From: Burkholderiales bacterium
GTDB lineage: Bacteria; Pseudomonadota; Gammaproteobacteria; Burkholderiales; Burkholderiaceae_C
Direction: 5' to 3'
NCBI GenBank assembly: GCA_003963075.1
Contig: RXJV01000098.1
Location: 1-38,276, forward strand
DNA length: 38,276 nt
Shown here: piece by piece, positions 25,916 to 33,456 of the stretch
How the letters are laid out: the number at the start of each line of letters is the position of its first letter
How positions within the stretch are numbered: position 1 is the stretch's first letter
The notes under the pieces: model-generated
Databases searched by the model: none
Told to the model about the DNA's origin: nothing
What the model saw: only the letters and a program-made list of their open reading frames with translations
Position numbers and translations under genes: made by a program

Positions 25916-26488
25916 TCACAGCCAGCTGTCGACCTTCAGCAGCGTCAATGCGCCGAGGATCGCAAACATCGCCGCGGCGATGCCGTGGACCAGTCGCATC
26001 GGGATGCGCTTGGCAAACCGGTCGCCGACGAAAACGGCCGGCACGTCGGCGATCAGCATGCCCAGCGTCGTGCCGGCCACCACCCACAGCGGCTGCGGGT
26101 AGTGGGCGGCCATCGCGACGGTGGCAATCTGGGTCTTGTCGCCCATCTCGGCCAGGAAAAACGCGACCGCCGTGGTGCCGAACACGCCGAGGCGGCCGCT
26201 CAGGCGGGCGTCCTCGTCATCCAGCTGATCGGGAATGAGCGTCCAGACCGCCATGCCGAGGAAGGACAGCCCAACCGTCCAGCGCAGCACCTCGGGGCTC
26301 AGCACGGCGGTGATCCAGGCGCCCAGGGCGCCGGCCGCGCCGTGGTTGACGAGGGTCGCGGCCAGGATGCCCAAGATGATGGGGACGGGCCGCTTGAAAC
26401 GGGCGGCCAGCACGAAGGCCAGCAGTTGGGTCTTGTCGCCGATCTCGGCCAGGGCCACCACGCCGGTGGACATCAGGAGTGCTTCCAT
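25916..26488 (-). CDS. Manganese exporter of the GDT1/TMEM165/UPF0016 family
   Basis: The 190-residue membrane protein has six predicted helices and two copies of the diagnostic motif, EIGDKT at 15-20 and EMGDKT at 113-118. Family members exchange Mn2+ or Ca2+ for protons; bacterial forms export manganese. The riboswitch directly upstream supports the manganese role. The gene is oriented with the arginine operon and lies about 250 bases after its end. Confidence 0.92.
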   Translation of the reverse strand: MEALLMSTGVVALAEIGDKTQLLAFVLAARFKRPVPIILGILAATLVNHGAAGALGAWITAVLSPEVLRWTVGLSFLGMAVWTLIPDQLDDEDARLSGRLGVFGTTAVAFFLAEMGDKTQIATVAMAAHYPQPLWVVAGTTLGMLIADVPAVFVGDRFAKRIPMRLVHGIAAAMFAILGALTLLKVDSWL

Positions 26489-26520
26489 GTTGCTGCGGAT
26501 TCCTCGGCCGGATGAAGACG

Positions 26521-26664
26521 ATTGACCACGCGCCTCCCCGGCTGAACCGGAGGCACATGGTCAAAGGTCTTGCCAAGTCGTGTACCGCGCGCGCCATGGC
26601 CTGTCGGCCAAGTGTGTTGACGCGAGCCGCCGAAGGATCTTCGGCGCGGCTACTCCCCAATGAC
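26521..26664 (-). ncRNA. yybP-ykoY (manganese) riboswitch
   Basis: Read on the minus strand, the leader opens with TTGGGGAGTAGCC, contains GTCAACACACTTGGCC and ends with a long hairpin in which TTGACCA (about 26565) pairs with TGGTCAA (26522-26528) and GCCTCCGG pairs with CCGGGGAGGC. These are the conserved elements of the yybP-ykoY Mn2+-sensing family. It stops about 32 bases before the exporter ATG, so control is likely by termination or ribosome access; manganese would switch the exporter on. Confidence 0.9.
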
Positions 26665-26670
26665 TCGCGC

Positions 26671-26676
26671 ATTCTA
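26671..26676 (-). promoter_or_regulatory. -10 element of the riboswitch transcript
   Basis: TAGAAT (5 of 6 to TATAAT) on the minus strand, with transcription expected to begin near 26664, exactly where the riboswitch starts. No good -35 is seen, so an activator or weak recognition is possible. Confidence 0.5.
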
Positions 26677-26742
26677 GCCGCGCGCCCGCCGGCCGCATCC
26701 TGCAGGTCGTCGGCGCGACCGCCGGGCAAGGCTGTAGCGGGA

Positions 26743-27411
26743 TTACTTGGCGTCAGGCGCCGTGAAGCGCCATGCCAGCACCGGCCCGCCATCGTCGATA
26801 CGCGCATGCGTCGCCGGCTGAAAGCCCGCCCTGCGCAGAGCGGCCAGGGCCGGCAGGGCAGTGTCGGCCGGCTGGGCGAGCCTGGCCTCGGCGGCCTCGC
26901 CGAGGAAGGACAGGTAGATGGTCTGCCGCGGCAGCAGGGCCGCGAGATGGCTGCGCCAGGCGGGGCCGTGCTGCGCCTGCGCCAGCGCCGGGTCGCCGGC
27001 GTAGAAGCGCGAGCCCAAAGCCTGCCAGAGCGGCGAGCGGCCGTCCGCATCACGCCAGCCCGGCAGTTCGGCCACCAGCCAGTCGCCAAAGTCCTGCGGG
27101 CGCCGCTGCATCAGGTCGCGCGCCGCGCCGATGAGGCGCAGCAGGGCGGCGGTCTGTCCGGCCTCGGCGAGGCCGGGGGCGAACTGCAGCTCGGCCAGTT
27201 CGGACTGGCCGGTGTGGTCATTGCCGAGCAGCAGCGTGGTCTGCACGCGGAACAGGCCCAGCTCCTGCGCGGCATGCACGACCCGGCCGATGTGGAAGTG
27301 GTAGCGCGGCAGCGTCAGGCCCAGGCGCGGCACGAGCAGCAGCGAGGCGGAGCCATCCGCGAGGGCGAGCCGCTTTCCGCCGGGTTCGATGGCGATCTGG
27401 ATCTCGTTCAT
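26743..27411 (-). CDS. Shortened AruG-like arginine N-succinyltransferase subunit
   Basis: A 222-residue protein at the end of the arginine operon, overlapping astA by four bases (ATGA). It keeps the central blocks of the second AST-pathway succinyltransferase subunit: LGNDHTGQSELAEL, SPLWQALGSRFY and LLPRQTIYLSFLGEAAEARL, but the first 60-70 residues (acyltransferase start) and the C-terminal 60-70 of the usual 340 are absent. In Pseudomonas, AruF and AruG form a heteromer. This form could still pair with AstA as a structural or regulatory partner. The start at 27411 is set by the overlap; longer frames are shadows. Confidence 0.7.
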   Translation of the reverse strand: MNEIQIAIEPGGKRLALADGSASLLLVPRLGLTLPRYHFHIGRVVHAAQELGLFRVQTTLLLGNDHTGQSELAELQFAPGLAEAGQTAALLRLIGAARDLMQRRPQDFGDWLVAELPGWRDADGRSPLWQALGSRFYAGDPALAQAQHGPAWRSHLAALLPRQTIYLSFLGEAAEARLAQPADTALPALAALRRAGFQPATHARIDDGGPVLAWRFTAPDAK

Positions 27412-28439
27412 GCCTGCTCCTGCGCTTGCAGCGGCGTGGCCAGCAGCCGTTCGCCGACACGCGCGTCCAGCGCTGGGGCGTCGGCCGGCGTGATGCGCTC
27501 GCCGGCCTCGGCCAGCACTGCGGCGAAGTTCGCGCGCGTCGGCCGCACCAGCAGCTGCCAGTGGCGCGGGCCGCCGGCCTCGGCGTGCACCTGCACCTCG
27601 CGCGCCAGTCGCACGCTGCGCAGCGAGGCCAGCGGCGCCTGAACGGTCGGGCCGCCGTCGAAGATGTCGATGTAGGTGTCGGCGTCGAAGCCCTCGTCCT
27701 GCAGGATGGAGAACGGCAGCTCGCCGACCGGGTGCAGCTGGCCGATGGCCCATTGGGCCGCCTCGGGCAGCAGCGCGACATAGACCGGCGACGGCGGCAT
27801 CAGCTCGGCGATGCAGGCGCGGCTGCGCCCGCCGATGACGGCCTCGGCCTCCGGGTAGTCCATGCCGAAGAAGCGCCGGCCCACGGCATCCCAGAACGGG
27901 CTCTGGCCCGCGTCGTCGGTCACGCCGGGGCTCTCGGCCGCGATGCGGGCCGAGAAGCGTTCGGCATGGGCGCGGATGAAGAGCAGCCGCGCGCGGCTCA
28001 GCAACTGGGCCGCGGGCCCTTGTTCATAGTCGGGGTCCAGGTAGAAGGAGGTCAGCAGCGTGGCGCCGGTCAGGTCGTGGCACAGGTGCAGGGTGTGCAT
28101 GCGCTGCGATACGCCCAGTGCCGCGCTGGCGTGCACGACGAACTCGTTGCGGTAGCTGTAGAAGCGGTCGAAGAAGCCCGCGCTCGCGGCAATGCCCGAG
28201 CAGCCGACCAGGCGGCCGCGGCCCGCGTCGGCGGCCTGGTCCTCCAGCACGAATAGATAGGTCTCTTCACCGCTCGCATCGTCCGCGCTGGCGAAGGACT
28301 GCAGCGAGGCCTCGATGCGCCGGCGCAGCTTGGTCTCGTCGTTGGGCAGGGAGCTGATGCCGTCGGCACTGGCCGCGGCCATGCGCTGCAGGTCGGCGAG
28401 GTCGGCCGCCGCCACCGGGCGCAGCAGCAGGTGGTTCAT
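27408..28439 (-). CDS. astA: Arginine N-succinyltransferase (AruF/AstA)
   Basis: The 343-residue full-length enzyme transfers succinyl from succinyl-CoA to arginine, the first step of the AST pathway of arginine degradation. Blocks include LRPVAAADLADLQRMA, GISSLPNDETKLRRRI, FYSYRNEFVVHAS, HDLTGATLLTSFY, SPFWDAVGRRFFGMDYPEAE and YIDIFDGGPTVQA, all matching AruF. The next genes of the pathway (astB, astC, astD, astE) are not in the window and must be elsewhere. The ATG overlaps the regulator stop by four bases. Confidence 0.92.
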   Translation of the reverse strand: MNHLLLRPVAAADLADLQRMAAASADGISSLPNDETKLRRRIEASLQSFASADDASGEETYLFVLEDQAADAGRGRLVGCSGIAASAGFFDRFYSYRNEFVVHASAALGVSQRMHTLHLCHDLTGATLLTSFYLDPDYEQGPAAQLLSRARLLFIRAHAERFSARIAAESPGVTDDAGQSPFWDAVGRRFFGMDYPEAEAVIGGRSRACIAELMPPSPVYVALLPEAAQWAIGQLHPVGELPFSILQDEGFDADTYIDIFDGGPTVQAPLASLRSVRLAREVQVHAEAGGPRHWQLLVRPTRANFAAVLAEAGERITPADAPALDARVGERLLATPLQAQEQA

Positions 28440-29428
28440 GGAAGGTCTCCCGTGGGGCCGCCGGCGCGCCAGGCAAGCGCGCGGCGGCTGCGCTCGTCGC
28501 GCGGCGTGTGGCCGAAGTGGGCCTTGTAGGCGTTGGAGAAATGCGGCCCCGACGAGAAGCCGCAGGACAGGCCGATCTGCAGGATGGACTGGCTGCTCTG
28601 CTGCAGCAGGCGTTGTGCGCGCGCCAGCCTCAGCTCCAGGTAGTGGCGCGAGGGCAGGGTGTCGAGATGCTGCTTGAACAGGCGCTCGAGCTGGCGCCGC
28701 GACACGCCGACCAGGCGCGCCACTTCCTCGGTGGGCAGCGGCTCGGCGAGGTTGGCCTCCATCAGCGTGAGCGCCTCGGCCAGCTTGGCGCTGCCGGCGC
28801 CACGCTGCTCGCTGTAGCCGGCGCGCTGGCGCTCGTCGCGCGGACGCAGGCCGCGCAGGCCCAGGGCATGCACCAGCTCCTGGCCGACGCGCTCGCCGTG
28901 CAGGCTGGCCAGCCAGGCGCAGCACAGGTCCAGGCTGGCGGTACTGGCCGCACAGCTGAGCCGGCTGCCATCGGGGGCGATTTCCCACAGGCCGGCCGCC
29001 CAGGCCACGGCCGGATGGCTGTCGGCCAGGCTGTCGAGCAGGGTCCAGTCGGCACAGGCGCGCTGGCCGTCGAGCAGCCCGGCCTCGGCGAGGGCTGCGG
29101 CACCCGCTTCGACGCCGCCAAGGATGGTGCCGGCGCCGGCCCAGGCCCGGAGCTGGTCGCCGAACAGCGGGTCGGCCGGAGCCGCATCGGCCGCAAGGAC
29201 AAGCACCGCATGCCATTCGGCCGGCAGCGACCACGGCTCGGTCAGCACTCGCAGCCCGGCCGAGGACATCACCGTGCCGCCGGCGTCGGACAGGGGCTCG
29301 CCGCGGTAGACGGCATCGGCCTGCAGCGCGTTCACCGCCGTCAGGCTGTCGAGGATGCCGGCGAGCGACAGCGCCGAGAAGCCGGGCTGCAGCACCAGGC
29401 CGACACGGCGCAGCGGAGCCGGGCTCAT
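28436..29428 (-). CDS. ArgR-type AraC/GlxA-family transcriptional regulator
   Basis: The 330-residue regulator has an N-terminal DJ-1/PfpI-like domain (about 8-185) and a C-terminal AraC DNA-binding domain with two helix-turn-helices at about 233-254 (TEEVARLVGVSRRQLERL) and 281-303 (ILQIGLSCGFSSGPHFSNA). The nucleophile cysteine position of DJ-1 proteins is occupied by GGVEAGA, so it senses rather than catalyses. This is the family of Pseudomonas ArgR, which controls arginine uptake and catabolism. Its placement between the transporter and astA, plus ArgR-type sites upstream of the operon, argue that it is the arginine sensor of the locus. Confidence 0.87.
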   Translation of the reverse strand: MSPAPLRRVGLVLQPGFSALSLAGILDSLTAVNALQADAVYRGEPLSDAGGTVMSSAGLRVLTEPWSLPAEWHAVLVLAADAAPADPLFGDQLRAWAGAGTILGGVEAGAAALAEAGLLDGQRACADWTLLDSLADSHPAVAWAAGLWEIAPDGSRLSCAASTASLDLCCAWLASLHGERVGQELVHALGLRGLRPRDERQRAGYSEQRGAGSAKLAEALTLMEANLAEPLPTEEVARLVGVSRRQLERLFKQHLDTLPSRHYLELRLARAQRLLQQSSQSILQIGLSCGFSSGPHFSNAYKAHFGHTPRDERSRRALAWRAGGPTGDLP

Positions 29429-29444
29429 GCGTGCGTGGCGGCGC

Positions 29445-30833
29445 TCAGGGCCATTGCGTCAGCGCCGGCACGGCCAGCAGCGCCAGGGCCATGACGAGGT
29501 AGGCCGCCTGCAGCGGCAGCATCCAGCGCACCCAGGTGCCATAGGGCAGGCCGGACAGCGCCAGCACGCCGACGGTGATGCCCGAGGTTGGGATGATGGC
29601 GGTGGTCAGCTCGCCGAACTGGAAGGCCAGCACGGCGGTCTGGCGGGTGATGCCGACCAGGTCGGCCAGCGGCGCCATGATGGGCATGGTCAGGGCCGCC
29701 TGGCCGGTGCCGGAGTGGATGAAGAAGTTGATGACCGACTGGATCAGGAACATCTTCTGCGCCGCGAACACGGGGCTGTCCGAACCCACCAACGGCGCCA
29801 GCGCATGCAGCATGGTGTCGATGATCTGGCCGTCGCGCATCAGGATGACGGTGGCCTTGGCCAGCGCAATAACCAGGGCCGTGCCGACGAGATCACGCGC
29901 GCCCTGCAGGAAGGCCGCGACGATGTCGTCGGCCGACAGCCGCGCGATCAGGCCCACCGCGACGGCCATCACGAGGAAGAGGGCGGCGATCTCTTCGATG
30001 TACCAGCCCCACTTCACGACGCCGACGATCATGCCCGCCAGCGTCGCGACGAAGGCCCACAGCACCAGGCGCTGGCGGCCCGTCATGCCGGCGAACTGTT
30101 CGAAGCTCGCAAGGTCGAGCGTACGGCGGCGCTCCTGGTCCATCGCATAGCTGGGGCTGAGCGTCGGGTCGCGCCGGATGCGCGCGGCCCACCACATCAG
30201 GAAGGCGATGGTCAGGCCGGTCGCGATGGCCCAGCAGACGGCACGGTAGCCAATACCGGAGAACAGCGGCACGCCGGCGATGCCCTGGGCCACGCCGACA
30301 TTGAAGGGGTTCAGGAAGGCGGTCGCAAAACCCACCTGCGAGCCAACGAACGGAATCGCCACGCCGGTCAGCGAATCCAGCCGCAGCGCCAGTGCTAGCG
30401 GGATGAAGATCAGCACGAAGGGAATCGCTTCCTCGGCCATGCCGAAGCTGGCGCCGCCGAGCGAGAACAGCGTGACGAAGCCCGGGATGACGGCGGCTCG
30501 CACCAGGGCCGAGCGGCTGTGCGCGCGGGCCACGGCCTTGATCATCGCGTCGATGGCCTCGGTCTTTTGCAGCACCGCGAAGGCGCCACCGACGATCAGC
30601 ACGAAACCGATGATCAGCCCGGCCTCGACGAAGCCCTTGATCGGCGCGGTCAGAAAGGCCGCCAGCCCTTGCGGGCAGGACTCGGCGGCGTGGAAGCTGC
30701 CGGCGATGATGAGCTTTTTGCCGTTGACGAGCTCGGTGTCGAACTGGCCACCGGGCACGACCCAGGTGGCCAGCGCGATCAGCGCGAGCAGGCCGAACAG
30801 CAGGACGAAGGTGTTGGGCAGCTTGAGGGTCAT
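29445..30833 (-). CDS. YfcC/DcuC-family transporter, probably for arginine or beta-Asp-Arg
   Basis: The 462-residue inner-membrane carrier has 11-13 hydrophobic segments. Blocks TWVVPGGQFDTE, GGASFGMAEEAIPFVLIF, FLNPFNVGVAQG, FIHSGTGQAALTMPIMAPLADLVG and FGELTTAIIPTSG match the YfcC branch of the DcuC superfamily. Substrates of the family are poorly known, often basic or dicarboxylic amino acids. Here its ATG overlaps the stop of the CphZ-like gene (ATGA), so a role in moving cyanophycin products is inferred from context. Confidence 0.85.
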   Translation of the reverse strand: MTLKLPNTFVLLFGLLALIALATWVVPGGQFDTELVNGKKLIIAGSFHAAESCPQGLAAFLTAPIKGFVEAGLIIGFVLIVGGAFAVLQKTEAIDAMIKAVARAHSRSALVRAAVIPGFVTLFSLGGASFGMAEEAIPFVLIFIPLALALRLDSLTGVAIPFVGSQVGFATAFLNPFNVGVAQGIAGVPLFSGIGYRAVCWAIATGLTIAFLMWWAARIRRDPTLSPSYAMDQERRRTLDLASFEQFAGMTGRQRLVLWAFVATLAGMIVGVVKWGWYIEEIAALFLVMAVAVGLIARLSADDIVAAFLQGARDLVGTALVIALAKATVILMRDGQIIDTMLHALAPLVGSDSPVFAAQKMFLIQSVINFFIHSGTGQAALTMPIMAPLADLVGITRQTAVLAFQFGELTTAIIPTSGITVGVLALSGLPYGTWVRWMLPLQAAYLVMALALLAVPALTQWP

Positions 30834-31948
30834 AGGGACAGCAGTTTGCCGCTGCGGAAGGCCGTCGGACCCGCGATTTTCATCAGGCGCATGCCCCGCG
30901 TGGCGTAGCGGCGGGCGCTGCGTGCAAAACAGCGGCCGCTGACCTGGGCGTGCAGCGGCGTGCGGGCGTCGGTGAGCGGGTCGATCAGTTCCGCGACGAG
31001 TTCACCGGCGTCGACCCAGTCACCCGGGGCCTTGCTGAAAACGACGATGCCCTGGCTGGTGGCTGTGACCGGCTCGACGCCTTCGAGCGGCGTTGCGGCA
31101 CAGGGCCGCGGCAGCGCCGGCGGCGTGCCGGCGACATGCCCGGCGTGCTGCAGGAAGGCGACCAGCGCGTCCGCATCATGCTCGGCGAGGTCGTGCGAGA
31201 CCTCGGTCTCGCCGCGCAGTTCCACGGTGGCTGCCAGGCAGCCCAGCGGGTCGATCGGGAAGCGGCCCTGGAAATGCGCGGCCAGCTCCCACCAGATGCG
31301 CGAGACCGACTCGTCAAAGGGTTCGTCGCCCGACACGTCGGCGAACAGCAGGGCCTGGGCGCCGAGGTAGCCGGCCAGCGGCGCGAAGGCCGCCACCTGG
31401 GGCGTGCCGGTGTAGAGATGAAGCACCGCCTGGTTGTCGCAGTGCAGGTCCAGCACGAGCTCGGCGTCCATCGCCAGCCGCTGCAGCAGGCGCTTGAGGG
31501 CCTCGGTTTCGCTGGCCGGCTGCCAGGCCTCCAGCAGGCCGGCGCAGGCCGTGCGGATGACGCGCGCATTGGCCTCGGCGTCGTCGCCGAGCTGCGGCTC
31601 GATGATCGGGACCAGGGCGGCCGTCAGGTGCTTGAAATGCCGGTTGAAATTGGTGCCGGTGGCCAGGTCGAAGCGACCGCAGGCCGCGCCTTGCAGGTCC
31701 TGGGCCAGGCCGATGGGGTTGGCCATCGGCACCAGCACGATCTCGCCGTCGATGGCGCCAGCAGCGTCCAGCAGTTGCAGCCTCTCGCTCAGCGCCTGGG
31801 CGACGAGCATGGGCGGGACCTCGTCGGCATGCAGGGAGGCCTGCAGATAGGCCTTGCGGCCCGATGCGCCGCGGCCGAAGTGAAGGCTGCGCAGCCGGCG
31901 TGTCGTGCCGGCGCTGGCGCCGGGCAGTTCGTGGATCTGGGTTCGCAT
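30830..31948 (-). CDS. cphZ: CphZ-like zinc dipeptidase (succinylglutamate desuccinylase/aspartoacylase family)
   Basis: The 372-residue M14-type enzyme has zinc ligands His40 and Glu43 (LHADEVPPM) and His169 (LVLDLHCDN), with a catalytic glutamate probably at 243 or 247 (ATVELRGETEVS). A C-terminal beta domain follows (TSQGIVVFSKAPGDWVDAGE). The nearest known functions are AstE, aspartoacylase and CphZ, which splits beta-Asp-Arg in the cytoplasm. Neighbouring cyanophycinase makes CphZ the best call. No signal peptide, so the dipeptide must be imported. The ATG at 31948 lies 28 bases after cyanophycinase; longer frames are shadows. Confidence 0.8.
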   Translation of the reverse strand: MRTQIHELPGASAGTTRRLRSLHFGRGASGRKAYLQASLHADEVPPMLVAQALSERLQLLDAAGAIDGEIVLVPMANPIGLAQDLQGAACGRFDLATGTNFNRHFKHLTAALVPIIEPQLGDDAEANARVIRTACAGLLEAWQPASETEALKRLLQRLAMDAELVLDLHCDNQAVLHLYTGTPQVAAFAPLAGYLGAQALLFADVSGDEPFDESVSRIWWELAAHFQGRFPIDPLGCLAATVELRGETEVSHDLAEHDADALVAFLQHAGHVAGTPPALPRPCAATPLEGVEPVTATSQGIVVFSKAPGDWVDAGELVAELIDPLTDARTPLHAQVSGRCFARSARRYATRGMRLMKIAGPTAFRSGKLLSL

Positions 31949-31976
31949 GGGGATGGAGCGGTGCAGCCTCGAGGGG

Positions 31977-33212
31977 TCAGTGCGCCGGGATCGGCGTGAA
32001 CAGGGGGGTGGCCATGCGCACCGGCACCACGTCCAGCCGGGCCTTGAGCACGGTGTAGTCGTCGCTGCCCAGCGCGCTGCTGAACCAACCCACCAGGCCG
32101 GGCCCGCGATACAGCCGGAACTCGAAGCCGACATCGGGCGCCAGGTCGTCGGGCCGGGGCCGGGCGCGGAAGGCCAGGCCGCGCACCTCGGGCTCGGTGC
32201 CGTCGAGCAACTGGACCATGGCGGTCACCAGGGTGTTGTCGCCCAGCATGTCGAGGAAGTAGTCACTCGTGCGCAGAAAGGGCTTGAAGTCGGGCGCGGC
32301 CGGGTCGATGCGGGGCTCGCGCAGCTTGTGCGGCGCCGGGGTGCTGACGCCGGTCTTCAGCTGGTGCCGGTCGCCGCGGTCCAGATAGCTCAGCTGGGCG
32401 CCGCGCAGGTTGAAATAGGGCAGGCGCTCGTCGCTGCTCGCGTCGCCGAGCTCCACCAGCAGCGCGCCACGCGCGCCGATGACCTCGATCTCGTCGCCCT
32501 TGACGACGATGGCCGAGTTCTCCTCCACGCCGATGCCCACCCGGTAGCCGAGGGCGCGCATGGCCGGCAGCATGCGGCCGATGCGGCCCCGGCGCAGGAA
32601 ATGCTGGTCGACGAACAGCTCGGGGCCGACGAAGCCCAGGCCCCGGTCGAAGTCGCGCCGTTCGCGCCATTGGCCCTTCAGGATCTGCAGGTTGTCCGGC
32701 GGGTCGCGAAACATCATGCGGCTCATGATGGCCGCGCCGGCGCTGGTGCCCGCGATGACGCCGCCCCGGTCGAACACCTGGCGGATCGCCTTCAGCATCT
32801 CGGAGGGTTCGCCGCCGGGCTGCAGGGTGTCGACGATCAATGCCTGGGCGCCGCCGGAGAAGAACACGCCGCGCGCCGCAGCGACCTTGGCGATCAGCAC
32901 CGGGTCGGCCAGTTGGGTCGCGAGGTCGACATCGCGCAGCCGCGGTGCGACCGGGACCAGCTCCGCAACCGCGCCACGCCGGGCCAGCGCCGCCACGATC
33001 TGCGCGCCGCTGCGCTCCGGGTTGCCGGCCGCGGTGGCGAACACGGCGATGTAGGCGCCGTTGCCGCCGGCCTCGGTGACGACACGCTGCCAGACGGCGT
33101 CGTTGTCGCTCTTCAGGGCCCCGCCGATGACGATGGCGGTGCCCGCATGGGCCGATGCAGCGGCGCACAGCAGCAGGCCAAGGAGTCGGAACAGGAAGCG
33201 CATGAGGGCCAT
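31977..33212 (-). CDS. cphE: Exported cyanophycinase (S51, CphE type)
   Basis: A 411-residue protein (408 if the ATG at 33203 is used) with a signal peptide (MRFLFRLLGLLLCAAASAHA). The S51 nucleophile is Ser154, counted from MRF, in VIAGTSAGAAIMS. The glutamine-binding FFSGGAQ, the FVDQHFLRRGRIGR block and VGIGVEENSAIVV complete the active-site region. It hydrolyses cyanophycin to beta-Asp-Arg. Export places it outside the cytoplasm, as in CphE of scavengers, unlike cytoplasmic CphB. About 110 extra C-terminal residues may help secretion or binding. It heads the operon. Confidence 0.9.
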   Translation of the reverse strand: MALMRFLFRLLGLLLCAAASAHAGTAIVIGGALKSDNDAVWQRVVTEAGGNGAYIAVFATAAGNPERSGAQIVAALARRGAVAELVPVAPRLRDVDLATQLADPVLIAKVAAARGVFFSGGAQALIVDTLQPGGEPSEMLKAIRQVFDRGGVIAGTSAGAAIMSRMMFRDPPDNLQILKGQWRERRDFDRGLGFVGPELFVDQHFLRRGRIGRMLPAMRALGYRVGIGVEENSAIVVKGDEIEVIGARGALLVELGDASSDERLPYFNLRGAQLSYLDRGDRHQLKTGVSTPAPHKLREPRIDPAAPDFKPFLRTSDYFLDMLGDNTLVTAMVQLLDGTEPEVRGLAFRARPRPDDLAPDVGFEFRLYRGPGLVGWFSSALGSDDYTVLKARLDVVPVRMATPLFTPIPAH

Positions 33213-33267
33213 GTTCGCAGCGCTCGCGCCGCCCGCCCAGCGGGTTCGGCCCTGCAACGGTGCGTCA

Positions 33268-33309
33268 TGCACCGCCGACGCAATTGCATGTCGCTTGGTT
33301 GCAAGCCCT
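33268..33309 (+). promoter_or_regulatory. ArgR-type operator facing the receptor gene
   Basis: The half-site at 33289-33309 reads TGTCGC-N8-AA-N5, an exact fit to the Pseudomonas ArgR consensus, with GCAA preceding the last bases. The 21 bases before it (33268-33288) form a weaker partner with TG....C and GCAA in the same phase. Direct 21-bp tandem half-sites are how ArgR binds. The site lies about 150 bases before the receptor ATG. Confidence 0.6.
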
Positions 33310-33326
33310 GTGGCGGCGCTGCGCCG

Positions 33327-33368
33327 CCTGCTTGCGAAGAAGCGACGCGCATTTGCGCCCAAGCGACC
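33327..33368 (-). promoter_or_regulatory. ArgR-type operator facing the cyanophycinase operon
   Basis: On the minus strand two half-sites stand in exact tandem with 21-bp spacing: GGTCGC-N8-AA (33368 to 33348) and CGTCGC-N8-AA (33347 to 33327), both with GCTT after GTC and GCAA at the end. Each matches the ArgR pattern in all but the first base. It is about 115 bases before the cyanophycinase start, a normal activator distance. Confidence 0.68.
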
Positions 33369-33456
33369 GCTGCGCCGAAACCCCATAGGCAATGCGCAAG
33401 CGGCCTCCCTAACCTGAATGGCATCCGCAGACCCATCTGTTCAACCCGAGGCCCTC

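Noticed and set aside
33293-33320. Sigma-54 type promoter for cyanophycinase (CCAC..TTGCA on the minus strand)
   Set aside because: The -24 GG is not present at the required 12-base spacing.
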